Assembly (NCBI GenBank): GCA_943332615.1
Contig: CALQQB010000017.1
Coordinates: forward strand, 1 to 64,000
DNA from: Phenylobacterium deserti
GTDB lineage: Bacteria; Pseudomonadota; Alphaproteobacteria; Caulobacterales; Caulobacteraceae
Length of the DNA: 64,000 bases
Direction of reading: 5' to 3'
Each line of letters starts with the position of its first letter. Within the stretch, counting starts at the first letter, position 1. Below, piece after piece: positions 57,331 to 64,000 of this stretch. The notes below the pieces were generated by a model, which saw only the letters and a list, made by a program, of their open reading frames with translations, was not told the DNA's origin and did not search any database. The translations under genes were made by a program, and so were the position numbers.

Positions 57331-58470
57331 CTAGTCCAGCGTCCTGCGATACCGCGCCATGGCCAGCGCCGTGACCACACAGACGAAAGCGCCGAGCGCC
57401 GCCAGCTCGCGCCACTGGTCGCCGATGGCCTGGCCCTTCAGCAGAGATCCGCGCACCACGCGCAGGAAATGGGTCACCGGGATCGCCTCGCCGATCCACT
57501 GCGCCCAGGCCGGCATGCCCCGGAACGGGAACATGAAGCCCGACAGCAGGATCGACGGCAGGATGTAGAAGAAGCTCATCTGCATGGCCGCCAGCTGCGA
57601 GCGCGCCACGGTCGAGATCAGGAAGCCCAACGCCAGCGAGCCGGTGATGAACAGGCCGATGCCGGCCGACAGGCCCGCCCACCCGCCGCTCATCGGCACG
57701 TGGAAGAGGACGGACGCCATCACCAGGATGATCACCGTCTGCACCAGGCCCACCATGACGTAGGGCGCCAGCTTCCCGACCATCACCTCCAGCGGCTCCA
57801 GCGGCGTGGACAGCAGGCTCTCCATCGTGCCGCGCTCGATCTCGCGGGTGACGCTGAGCGCCGTCATCATCACCAGAGTCAGCGACAGGATGATGCCCAG
57901 CAGACCCGGCACGATGTTGTAGGCGGTGATGGCCTCGGGATTGTAGCGGCGGTGGACCACCACCTCGAACGGGGCCTGCGGTGGGCTGCGCGGGGCGAGG
58001 GCGCCTGTCAGGTCGTGAGCCAGGGCCTGGCTGGGCAGGGCGGCCAGCGCCGCCACCGCGCCGCCGGTGGCGGAGGGGTCGGTGGCGTCGGCCTCGACCA
58101 GCACCTGCGCCTTGTCACCCCGCGCCACCCGGCGGCTGAAGTCGCCCGGGATCGTCACCGCGAACTGGGCCTCGCCGGTGCGCAGCAGGCGGTCCAACTC
58201 GGCCGGACTGCGCGCCTGCGCTACGAAATCGAAGTAGAGCGAGTTCCTAAGCGCCGCGGTGACCGAGCGCGCATAGCGGCTGTCCTCCTGCACCAGCAGG
58301 GCGGTGGGCAGGTGGCGCGGCTCGGTGTTGATGGCGTAACCGAACAGGGTCAGCTGCACGACCGGGATCGCCAGCATCATGGCGTAGGTGATCCGGTCCC
58401 GTGTGAGTTGCTTGAACTCTTTGATCAGCACCGCCGTCACGCGGTTGAGGGAGAAGCCTCCGGACCTCAT
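57331..58470 (-). CDS. ABC-2 type transporter permease
   Basis: 379 aa. First hydrophobic segment near the N-terminus (YAMMLAIPVVQLTLFGYAIN), a large periplasmic loop, then five membrane spans with EIERGTMESLLSTPLEPLEVMVGKLAPY, the signature of the ABC-2 permease family, and FPFRGMPAWAQWIGEAIPVTHFLRVVRG. Resembles YbhS/YbhR and YhhJ. Its ATG overlaps the upstream ATPase stop (ATGA), so the pair is co-translated. Only one permease gene is present, so it likely acts as a homodimer. Confidence 0.92.
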   Translation of the reverse strand: MRSGGFSLNRVTAVLIKEFKQLTRDRITYAMMLAIPVVQLTLFGYAINTEPRHLPTALLVQEDSRYARSVTAALRNSLYFDFVAQARSPAELDRLLRTGEAQFAVTIPGDFSRRVARGDKAQVLVEADATDPSATGGAVAALAALPSQALAHDLTGALAPRSPPQAPFEVVVHRRYNPEAITAYNIVPGLLGIILSLTLVMMTALSVTREIERGTMESLLSTPLEPLEVMVGKLAPYVMVGLVQTVIILVMASVLFHVPMSGGWAGLSAGIGLFITGSLALGFLISTVARSQLAAMQMSFFYILPSILLSGFMFPFRGMPAWAQWIGEAIPVTHFLRVVRGSLLKGQAIGDQWRELAALGAFVCVVTALAMARYRRTLD

Positions 58471-59399
58471 GTGATGTTGTCCCGGCTCTTGTCCATCAGC
58501 TGGATGAACACGTCTTCCAGCGTGGGATTGGCCTCCATCCAGCGGTAGGGCTCGCGGCGGTAGGGGGCGATGGCGGCCTCCAGGGCTCCGCGGTCCTCGC
58601 CGCTGACATGGATCGCCGCGCCGAACGCGGCGGCGGTCTCGACGCCGGGCGCCCTGGCCAGCTCATGCGACAGCCGGTCGGCGTCGGGGCCCTCGCCGTG
58701 GAAGGTGATCAGGCCCGACGCCTCGATGACCTCCTGCGCCGTGCCGCGGGCGATCAGCCGGCCATAGCTGATGTAGGCGATCTCGTGGCACCGCTCGGCC
58801 TCGTCCATGTAGTGGGTAGAGACCAGTACGGTCAGGCCTTGGGCGGCGAGGGCGTGGATTTCGTCCCAGAACGTGCGCCGCGCCTTGGGATCGACGCCGG
58901 CTGTGGGTTCGTCCAGCAACAGCAGGCGGGGCTCGTGCAGGGTCGCGGTCGCCAGCGCCAGCCGCTGCTTCCAGCCGCCCGACAGCGTGCCCGCCAACTG
59001 CCCGCGCCGCGACGCCAGGCCCAGTCGCTCCAACGCGGCGTCCACCCGCTCGCGCCTCCGGTCCAGGCCGTAGACGCGGGCCGTGAACTGCAGGTTCTCG
59101 GCGATCGTCAGGTCCTCGTAGAGCGAGAACTTCTGGGTCATGTAGCCGGTGCGCAGCTTCACCGCCTCGGGCTCGGCGATGATGTCGTAGCCCAGCGCCT
59201 GTCCAGAGCCGCTGTCCGGTGTCAGCAGGCCGCACAGCATTCGCAGCGTTGTGGTCTTTCCCGATCCGTTGGGGCCCAGGAACCCGCAGATCCGGCCTTG
59301 CTCCACCTGGATGGTCACATCGTTGACGACGTGCTTGTCGCCGAACCTCTTGTTGAGGCCATGGACGTCGATGGCGAGGGTGGAGGCCGCACCCCTCAC
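58467..59399 (-). CDS. ABC transporter ATP-binding subunit
   Basis: 310 aa. Walker A GPNGSGKTT (42-50), Q-loop region in YMTQKFSLYEDLTIAENL, signature LSGGWKQRLALA, Walker B LLLLDEPTAGVDP, and the His of VSTHYMDEAERC. It belongs to the drug/toxin export (DrrA/YbhF) group. ATGA overlaps exist on both sides, with the HlyD-type adaptor upstream and the permease downstream. Confidence 0.94.
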   Translation of the reverse strand: MRGAASTLAIDVHGLNKRFGDKHVVNDVTIQVEQGRICGFLGPNGSGKTTTLRMLCGLLTPDSGSGQALGYDIIAEPEAVKLRTGYMTQKFSLYEDLTIAENLQFTARVYGLDRRRERVDAALERLGLASRRGQLAGTLSGGWKQRLALATATLHEPRLLLLDEPTAGVDPKARRTFWDEIHALAAQGLTVLVSTHYMDEAERCHEIAYISYGRLIARGTAQEVIEASGLITFHGEGPDADRLSHELARAPGVETAAAFGAAIHVSGEDRGALEAAIAPYRREPYRWMEANPTLEDVFIQLMDKSRDNIT

Positions 59400-60361
59400 G
59401 ACAGCGGCTCTACGTCCACCGGCTGGCCAGGATTGAGCCGGGCGGTGGGGCGGGCTTCGACCAGGTAGACCAGCCGGTCGCGGGCCTCGCGGCTATAGAT
59501 CACCGGCGGGGTGAACTCGGGCCGGGGGGCGACAAACTCGATGGTCGCCGTCAGCCCCTTGGCGCAACCGTCGCAGGCGAAGCGGACCGTGCGGCCGACG
59601 CGATAGGCCGACAGCGCCAGCTCCGGCACGAAGAACCGCACCTTGATCCGTTCGTCCGGCAGCAGGCTGAGGATCGGCTGGTTGGCCGGCGCCCATTCGC
59701 CGGGGTGGTAGAACACGTCCTCCACCCGCGCCCTGCCCGGCGCGGCGGGCGCGACGTCGGATAGCCGCGCGACGGCGCCGCTTACCGCCGCCTGCGCCTG
59801 GGACACCCGCGCATCCGCCGCCCGCACCTGATCCTCCCGCGAGCCCAGCGCGGCCGCGTCGCGCTGCGTCCTCGCCGCCCGGACGTGGGCGTCTGCGGCC
59901 TCGGCGGCGGCCTTCGCGTCGTCCAGGCGGGCCGGCGCGTACCAGCCCTGGCGCACCAGGGGCTCGACGCGGCGCAGGTCGGCGTGGGCGTCACGGGCGC
60001 TGGCCTCGGCCGCGGCGATGTTGGCCTCGTAGACCGCCAGTTCCACCGGCCGCTGGCCCTTGCGCGCGTCCTGCGCCTGCGCCAAGGCGGCCTGGGCCTG
60101 CGCCGTCGCCTGGTCATAGGCACTGCGCAGCTGGGCCGGATCGACCACGAACAATGGCTGGCCGGCCGCGACGTCCTGGCCTCGGCGCACGTTGACCGCC
60201 CGCACGGTCCCGGCCACCGGCGCGGCCATGTAGAGCGGCTCGCCCTCGATATAGCCGGAGAGTGTATGGACCCGGCCCTGCCGGGGCAGCCAGACCAACA
60301 GCGCCACGATGGCAGCGCCCCCGGCCAGCAGACCGGCGACCAGGAGACGTTGGCGGGTCAT
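59396..60361 (-). CDS. HlyD/YbhG-type periplasmic adaptor subunit
   Basis: 321 aa. N-terminal membrane anchor (LLVAGLLAGGAAIVALLVWLP), a lipoyl-like half-motif (VAGTVRAVNVRRGQDVAAGQPLFVVDPAQL), a long Ala-rich coiled coil (about 75-190) and the returning barrel domain with GRVHTL and PGEWAPANQPILSLLPDERI. This is the membrane fusion partner that links the ABC exporter to an outer-membrane channel; the channel gene is not in the window. Overlaps the TetR and ATPase genes by 4 bp each. Confidence 0.92.
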   Translation of the reverse strand: MTRQRLLVAGLLAGGAAIVALLVWLPRQGRVHTLSGYIEGEPLYMAAPVAGTVRAVNVRRGQDVAAGQPLFVVDPAQLRSAYDQATAQAQAALAQAQDARKGQRPVELAVYEANIAAAEASARDAHADLRRVEPLVRQGWYAPARLDDAKAAAEAADAHVRAARTQRDAAALGSREDQVRAADARVSQAQAAVSGAVARLSDVAPAAPGRARVEDVFYHPGEWAPANQPILSLLPDERIKVRFFVPELALSAYRVGRTVRFACDGCAKGLTATIEFVAPRPEFTPPVIYSREARDRLVYLVEARPTARLNPGQPVDVEPLS

Positions 60362-60996
60362 GTGCGAGCGCCTTCCATGAGCAGGCCGCAGAGCAGCGTG
60401 TCGATGTGCTGGGCCATCACCGCCTGCAGGTCGAAGGGCGTGGCGCCGACCGGCTCGAACGTTTCGCGGTGCAGCACCGCCACCAGCAGCGGCGCGATCA
60501 GCTGCAGGGCGTAGATGCGCGAATCGCCGGGCTTCACTTCGCCGCGCGCCTGCGCCGCCTCGATGGCGACGGCCATGGCGCCCAGGGCCTGGCTCACCAG
60601 CTCGTCGTGCCAGACGCGCGCGATCTCCGGGAAATTCCCCGCCTCGCCCACCACCATCTTCAGCACCCCGCCCAGCGGCGTCATCGACACAATGCGGGCC
60701 ACGTGGGCGCTGACGCCGCGCAGCAGGTCGGCCAGCGGGCCCGGATGGGCGGCCGCCATCGCCTTCACAATCGCCACGTTCGGCGCAATCGCCTGGCCCA
60801 CCACGGCACGGAACACGTCCTCCTTGGTCTCGAAGTAGAGGTAAACCGCCCCCTTCGAGACGCCGGCCCGCCGGGCGATGTCATCCAGCTTCGCCGCCGC
60901 GAAACCCTTCTCCGCGAACACCGCCAGGGCGGCGCTCACGATCTCGGCCGGCCGGTCGGCTTTGCGCCTGCGGAACTTGGGAGCGCCTGCGTCCAT
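60358..60996 (-). CDS. TetR family repressor of the ABC efflux operon
   Basis: 212 aa. Helix-turn-helix AALAVFAEKGFAAAKLDDIARRAGVSKGAVYLYFETKEDVF; the C-terminal domain carries the large dimer interface. It is first in the TetR-HlyD-ATPase-permease operon, the same order as the CecR (YbiH)-ybhG-ybhF-ybhS/R operon of E. coli, which exports antibiotics and other cations. A perfect 9-bp inverted repeat lies 15 bp before its start, a strong autorepression site. Confidence 0.92.
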   Translation of the reverse strand: MDAGAPKFRRRKADRPAEIVSAALAVFAEKGFAAAKLDDIARRAGVSKGAVYLYFETKEDVFRAVVGQAIAPNVAIVKAMAAAHPGPLADLLRGVSAHVARIVSMTPLGGVLKMVVGEAGNFPEIARVWHDELVSQALGAMAVAIEAAQARGEVKPGDSRIYALQLIAPLLVAVLHRETFEPVGATPFDLQAVMAQHIDTLLCGLLMEGART

Positions 60997-61010
60997 CGGC
61001 TCGCCTGCGA

Positions 61011-61032
61011 AATAACTGACTGATCAGTTATT
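61011..61032. promoter_or_regulatory. Perfect TetR operator AATAACTGA-N4-TCAGTTATT
   Basis: A 9-bp inverted repeat with 4-nt spacer CTGA, AT-rich against a GC-rich background, starting 15 bp upstream of the TetR start codon (operator positions increase away from the gene). The half-site AACTGACTGA resembles the operators of other AT-rich-binding TetR repressors. It would control the whole efflux operon. Confidence 0.75.
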
Positions 61033-61223
61033 AATAGTGAGGACTCCGGACTGCAACCCGCCGCTCGACGGGTGGGAGGGGGCGTCGCAACGCCGCATGG
61101 TGAATTTGCCGTCTGCACCTATTTACCGCCTCCGCTCGTCGCAACTCATGCGGCGCCCCAGTCAATCCGCCTCGAAAGCCCGGCGTTCGTCCGGCAATGG
61201 CGCATCTTGAGTAAGGCTCCCGG

Positions 61224-61907
61224 ATGTTCCCGGATGTGCGTCAGCGCTTCCAGAAGCTCGCCGCTGATCGGCCGCTTCTTATCCTCGCCGCCAGCGTTGC
61301 GATCTGCGCCACGGCCGCCGTCGCCGCCCCGCTCAGCCGGCCCGAAGGCCGCGCGACCCTGGTGAGCGCCGTCGAGCAGGCCGTGGCCACCGCGACGCCG
61401 CCGCGGCCCACCCCGATGCGGTTGGTCTGGGAAGGCGCCGATGTGGACGGTGACGGCCGGGCCGACTTCGCCAATCCCACCGGCCAGGAGCCTCGCGGCC
61501 ACGACGCCTACGGGGAAGGCGAGTTCGGCGCGTCGCGCGATGGGGGTTCGCGGCGGCATGAGGGCGTCGACTTCCGCGCCGACGCTGGCCAGGCTGTGGA
61601 AGCGCCGATCTCCGGCTACGTCACCAGGATCGGCTATGCCTACCCGGGCGACCAGACCCTGAAGTTCATCGAGATCACCAACCCGGCCCTGCGCTATGCC
61701 GCCCGCATCTTCTACGTGAACCCGGATGTGGCGGTGGGTGATGCGGTCGCCGTCGGTCAGCCGATCGGCAGGGCCCACAGCCTGCAGCGCAAATATCCCG
61801 GCGGCATGACCAACCATGTCCACCTGGAAGTCATGGACCGCGCCGAACATCGCATCGACGCGGCCCGCATGATTGTGGCCCGCTTGGAGTCCGCGACGGC
61901 CGACTAG
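61224..61907 (+). CDS. M23 family peptidoglycan endopeptidase-like protein
   Basis: 227 aa with an N-terminal membrane anchor (about 17-35). The LytM zinc residues are His112 and Asp116 in RRHEGVDF and His200 in NHVHLEV, with His198 as the catalytic His. Before the domain, DVDGDGRADFANP (73-85) has the spacing of a calcium-binding DxDxDG loop. It would act on cell-wall cross-links in the periplasm. Divergent from the TetR efflux operon; ribosome site weak, so the exact start is not secure. Confidence 0.85.
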   Translation: MFPDVRQRFQKLAADRPLLILAASVAICATAAVAAPLSRPEGRATLVSAVEQAVATATPPRPTPMRLVWEGADVDGDGRADFANPTGQEPRGHDAYGEGEFGASRDGGSRRHEGVDFRADAGQAVEAPISGYVTRIGYAYPGDQTLKFIEITNPALRYAARIFYVNPDVAVGDAVAVGQPIGRAHSLQRKYPGGMTNHVHLEVMDRAEHRIDAARMIVARLESATAD

Positions 61908-62187
61908 AGGCGCAAGGCGGGAGATAATGGATTGAGCTTGGACAGAAGAACAGGCGCGAAACGAATCACGTCCGAATCACTGACACGCAGCAATTCAGGA
62001 TTTGTTCTCTACGATATGTTGTGGCTGATTTATGCTTGGGCACAAGAGACTTCATTCCTCGACCGCGACGGATGGGCCATGATCGCGCCTCGCCTTGACG
62101 CCGCGCGGCCCATCCTCTACATCGCCCGCTCTTCGCGCGGGCCTTCAAGCTCGTCGCTCCCTATTTCCCTGCGAAGGTTATCTCGCC

Positions 62188-62484
62188 ATGTCGCGTCGCT
62201 GCGAAATCACGGGTGTCGGCCCTATGGTCGGCAACAACGTGAGCCACTCGAACATCAAGACCAAGCGTCGGTTCATGCCGAACCTGACGGTCGTCAAGAT
62301 GCAGTCCGACGCGATGGGCCAGAGCTATTCGCTCCGGATCACCAACGCGGCGCTCCGCACGGTCGACGCCAAGGGCGGCCTCGACGCCGTCCTGCTGAAG
62401 GCCAAGGACGAGAACCTCTCGGCCAAGGCCCTGAAGCTGAAGCGCCAGGTGAAGGCCAAGCTCGCGGAAACCGTCGCGGCCTAA
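62188..62484 (+). CDS. rpmB: 50S ribosomal protein L28
   Basis: 98 aa, full length. MSRRCEITGVGPMVGNNVSHSNIKTKRRFMPN is the L28 start and KTKRRFMPNL its conserved rRNA-binding part. AAGG lies 9 nt before the ATG. A small hairpin (GCCCGC/GCGGGC at 62124-62142) sits in the leader. A strong terminator follows, so it is a single-gene transcript. The 280-bp gap 61908-62187 before it should hold its promoter; I saw no other feature in it. Confidence 0.97.
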   Translation: MSRRCEITGVGPMVGNNVSHSNIKTKRRFMPNLTVVKMQSDAMGQSYSLRITNAALRTVDAKGGLDAVLLKAKDENLSAKALKLKRQVKAKLAETVAA

Positions 62485-62508
62485 GCCGCGCGGATCGCCG
62501 ATACGAAG

Positions 62509-62534
62509 AGGCCGCTCGAAAGAGCGGCCTTTTT
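62509..62534 (+). terminator. Intrinsic terminator of rpmB
   Basis: AGGCCGCTC-GAAA-GAGCGGCCT, a 9-bp perfect stem with a GAAA tetraloop followed by TTTT, 25 bp after the rpmB stop codon. Textbook Rho-independent terminator. Confidence 0.93.
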
Positions 62535-62540
62535 CGTTTC

Positions 62541-62568
62541 CTTCGTTTCCCGCAAGCGGGAAACGAAG
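62541..62568. repeat. Perfect 13-bp inverted repeat between rpmB and dienelactone hydrolase
   Basis: CTTCGTTTCCCGC, two As, GCGGGAAACGAAG. It lies 4 bp before the stop codon of the convergent hydrolase gene and 7 bp beyond the rpmB terminator. Neither strand has a T-run next to it, so it may be a hairpin protecting the hydrolase mRNA end, or a repeat element. Confidence 0.6.
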
Positions 62569-62572
62569 AGAG

Positions 62573-63322
62573 CTACTTCAGCACCTCGTCGAACAGCGCG
62601 ATCAGCTCGCTCCAGTGCCGCTCCGCGCCGTCCTTGTTGTAGACGGCCATGTCTGTGGGCACCCAGCCGTGCTTGCAGCCTTCCCAGATCGACACCTCCG
62701 CATCGACGCCGGCATCCTTGAGCGACGCGGCCAGCCGGTCCTTCTGGGCTAGGTCAAAGCCTGAGTCGCCGTCCGCGCCGGCCACCAGCACCTTGGCCTT
62801 GATATGCCCCGCCAGTCGGTGCGGGCTCTTCTCATCGTCGGTGGCCATGTTGCCGCCGTGGAAGCTGGCCATGGCGGCGATCCGGTCGGGGAAGGTTCCC
62901 GCGGCGCGCAGTGCGATACCGCCGCCCATGCAGTAGCCGGTGATCCCCACCTTGTCGGCCTTCGCGCGAGGCTCCGTCGCCAGGTACTCGAGACACGCCT
63001 TCACGTCGGTCATCTGGCGCCCTGCGCCGGTGGAGCCGCGCAGCTTTCCGAACAGCGCCACCGCCTCCGGGTCGCCCGCCCGCGCCGCGGCGATGTTCGG
63101 CGGGTCATAGGGTCCGGCGCGCCAGAACATGTCGGGCAGGATCACGAGATACCCGGCCCGCGCCAACCGCTCGCCCATCTCGAACATCGCCGGCCGGATC
63201 GCCGGCGCGTCCATGATCAGGATCGCCGCCGGCCAGGGGCCCGCGCCCGCGTCCGGCGTGAACACGAAGGCGCGCGCGTCGCCGTCGTCAGTCGCCAGGG
63301 TGATATCCTGCTGCATCGTCAT
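62573..63322 (-). CDS. Dienelactone hydrolase family protein
   Basis: 249 aa from the ATG in the ATGA overlap with the upstream gene (a second ATG lies two codons on). Triad: Cys131 in GYCMGGG, an Asp in GADGDSGF (184 or 186), and His218 in CKHGW, the Cys-Asp-His set of dienelactone hydrolases. The fold motif AILIMDAPAIRPAMFEMGERLARAGY and PDMFWRAGPYD match the family. Substrate unknown; co-translated with the phytase-type esterase gene. Confidence 0.88.
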   Translation of the reverse strand: MTMQQDITLATDDGDARAFVFTPDAGAGPWPAAILIMDAPAIRPAMFEMGERLARAGYLVILPDMFWRAGPYDPPNIAAARAGDPEAVALFGKLRGSTGAGRQMTDVKACLEYLATEPRAKADKVGITGYCMGGGIALRAAGTFPDRIAAMASFHGGNMATDDEKSPHRLAGHIKAKVLVAGADGDSGFDLAQKDRLAASLKDAGVDAEVSIWEGCKHGWVPTDMAVYNKDGAERHWSELIALFDEVLK

Positions 63323-64000
63323 TTGCCCCTGGGGGGCGTCCAGTCGAAGGCCAGAAGCAGCGTCTGCTGCCCGGCCGAAAAATTGTCGTCCGAGATCAGA
63401 TAGAGCCGCACCTTGCCGCCCTTCTGCGGCAGGGCTGCGACGCCCTCGAGATTGTCCACGGTGTCCGGCCGCTTGATCACGTGCAGGTCCAGCGTCCGGC
63501 CCGCCGCATCGGTGATCACGATCCAGATCGTGTTGCCCACAAGCGGCTGGTAGTCGCGCAGCAGGAACACCCAGCCGCCGGCGGGCATTGGCCGGGCCGA
63601 GACCAGCTTGCCGGCCCCTTGGGCGGGCACGACGAATCCCGGGACACAACCGCCCGCCAGCCGGCAGGTCCAGGTCTGGCGCGTATCCTCGCGGCCGACG
63701 AGATAGGCGTCCGCACCGCTCGCCGGCGCCAGCGTCAGCGCCTCCATGCCGTCATTGACCGGAAAGTCGCTGTCCGGCCGCGGGACCTTGCGCGGCGGAC
63801 CGCCACCGGCGGGATAGAGCAGGATGTCGTTCCGCCCCTCGAAACTGATCATCAGGTCGCCGTTCGCCCACCGCGCCAGGCCTTCGCTGTCGGCCTCGGC
63901 CTTGCGGCCGCTGAGCGCGCGGCTGTCCACGTCGATGAGCGGGGTCAGCGTCATCTCGGCCACCCCGGTCAGGCGGCCGGCGGCGTCCAGCACGATCCGG
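63319..64000 (-). CDS. Esterase-like activity of phytase family protein, 5' end outside window
   Basis: The gene runs off the right edge, so the N-terminus and any signal peptide are not seen. Visible blocks SRALSGRKAEADSEGLARW, DGMEALTLAPASGADAYLVGRE, ITDAAGRTLDLHVIKRPDTVDNLEGVAALPQ and LISDDNFSAGQQTLLLAFDW match the PF13449-type phytase-like esterase domain, with acidic residues (SEGL, NDGMEAL, NLEGV, SDDN) that line the propeller site. The stop overlaps the dienelactone hydrolase start (ATGA). Confidence 0.82.
   Translation of the reverse strand, partial: RIVLDAAGRLTGVAEMTLTPLIDVDSRALSGRKAEADSEGLARWANGDLMISFEGRNDILLYPAGGGPPRKVPRPDSDFPVNDGMEALTLAPASGADAYLVGREDTRQTWTCRLAGGCVPGFVVPAQGAGKLVSARPMPAGGWVFLLRDYQPLVGNTIWIVITDAAGRTLDLHVIKRPDTVDNLEGVAALPQKGGKVRLYLISDDNFSAGQQTLLLAFDWTPPRGK

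Noticed and set aside
61908-62187. Possible riboswitch or small RNA before rpmB
   Set aside because: Only a small 6-bp hairpin is visible and nothing matches a known class.

Overview
This is a high-GC, gene-dense window from an alphaproteobacterium, most likely a member of the Caulobacteraceae (Phenylobacterium or Caulobacter type). The reasons are the alphaproteobacterial order Suv3-like helicase / S4 protein / FdxA ferredoxin / CarD, the TonB-dependent receptors, a PEP-CTERM protein ending in VPEPATW plus a GFG helix and RRRR, and several lipid-catabolism gene sets. The genus is inference.

Layout. (1) 1-9262 is the 3' end of an extracellular contractile injection system (eCIS) locus: a tape-measure/cap protein cut by the window edge, its AAA+ ATPase, and a translationally coupled membrane protein with a degenerate GH18 (chitinase-like) domain. 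These are followed by an opposite-strand alkaline-phosphatase-like lipoprotein that lacks several metal ligands, a DUF4157 HEAWH protein with internal repeats (candidate eCIS cargo), and the wreck of a TpsB (two-partner secretion) transporter. (2) 9276-14607: 3-hydroxybutyrate dehydrogenase with a patatin-like protein, a transglutaminase-like protein, and a flavin amine oxidase coupled to a c-type cytochrome. (3) 15131-20598: a TonB receptor, a TPR-sulfotransferase and a broken alpha/beta hydrolase gene. (4) 20754-29906: a TetR-controlled acyl-CoA degradation cluster (thiolase-like, paired acyl-CoA dehydrogenases, CoA ligase, crotonase, FadH-like reductase). (5) 30267-38228: a secreted protein, a flavin monooxygenase, a MarR regulator, a DUF3604 lipoprotein and a second TonB receptor, tied together by three copies of the palindrome GTCAA-N5-TTGAC. 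(6) 38401-44247: SDR, TetR, Rieske oxygenase, DUF1330, GST, tRNA-Arg(CCT), a DUF4331 remnant and a CYP153-like P450. (7) 44358-53196: CarD, FdxA, S4 protein, helicase, DUF885 hydrolase, cytidine deaminase, Nramp-related transporter and SMP-30 protein. (8) 53288-60996: a PEP-CTERM protein, a TPR-CHAT protease-like protein, and a TetR/HlyD/ABC efflux operon with a perfect operator. (9) 61224-64000: an M23 peptidase, rpmB with a strong terminator, dienelactone hydrolase, and a phytase-type esterase cut by the right edge.

How they fit together. The catabolic clusters in (4)-(6) look like uptake (TonB receptors), initial oxygenation (P450, Rieske and flavin monooxygenases), CoA activation and beta-oxidation of hydrophobic or polycyclic substrates, each under its own local regulator. 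The least conventional material is the eCIS edge, where two probable pseudoenzymes sit beside standard eCIS parts. All domain assignments come from reading motifs by eye; no database search was run.
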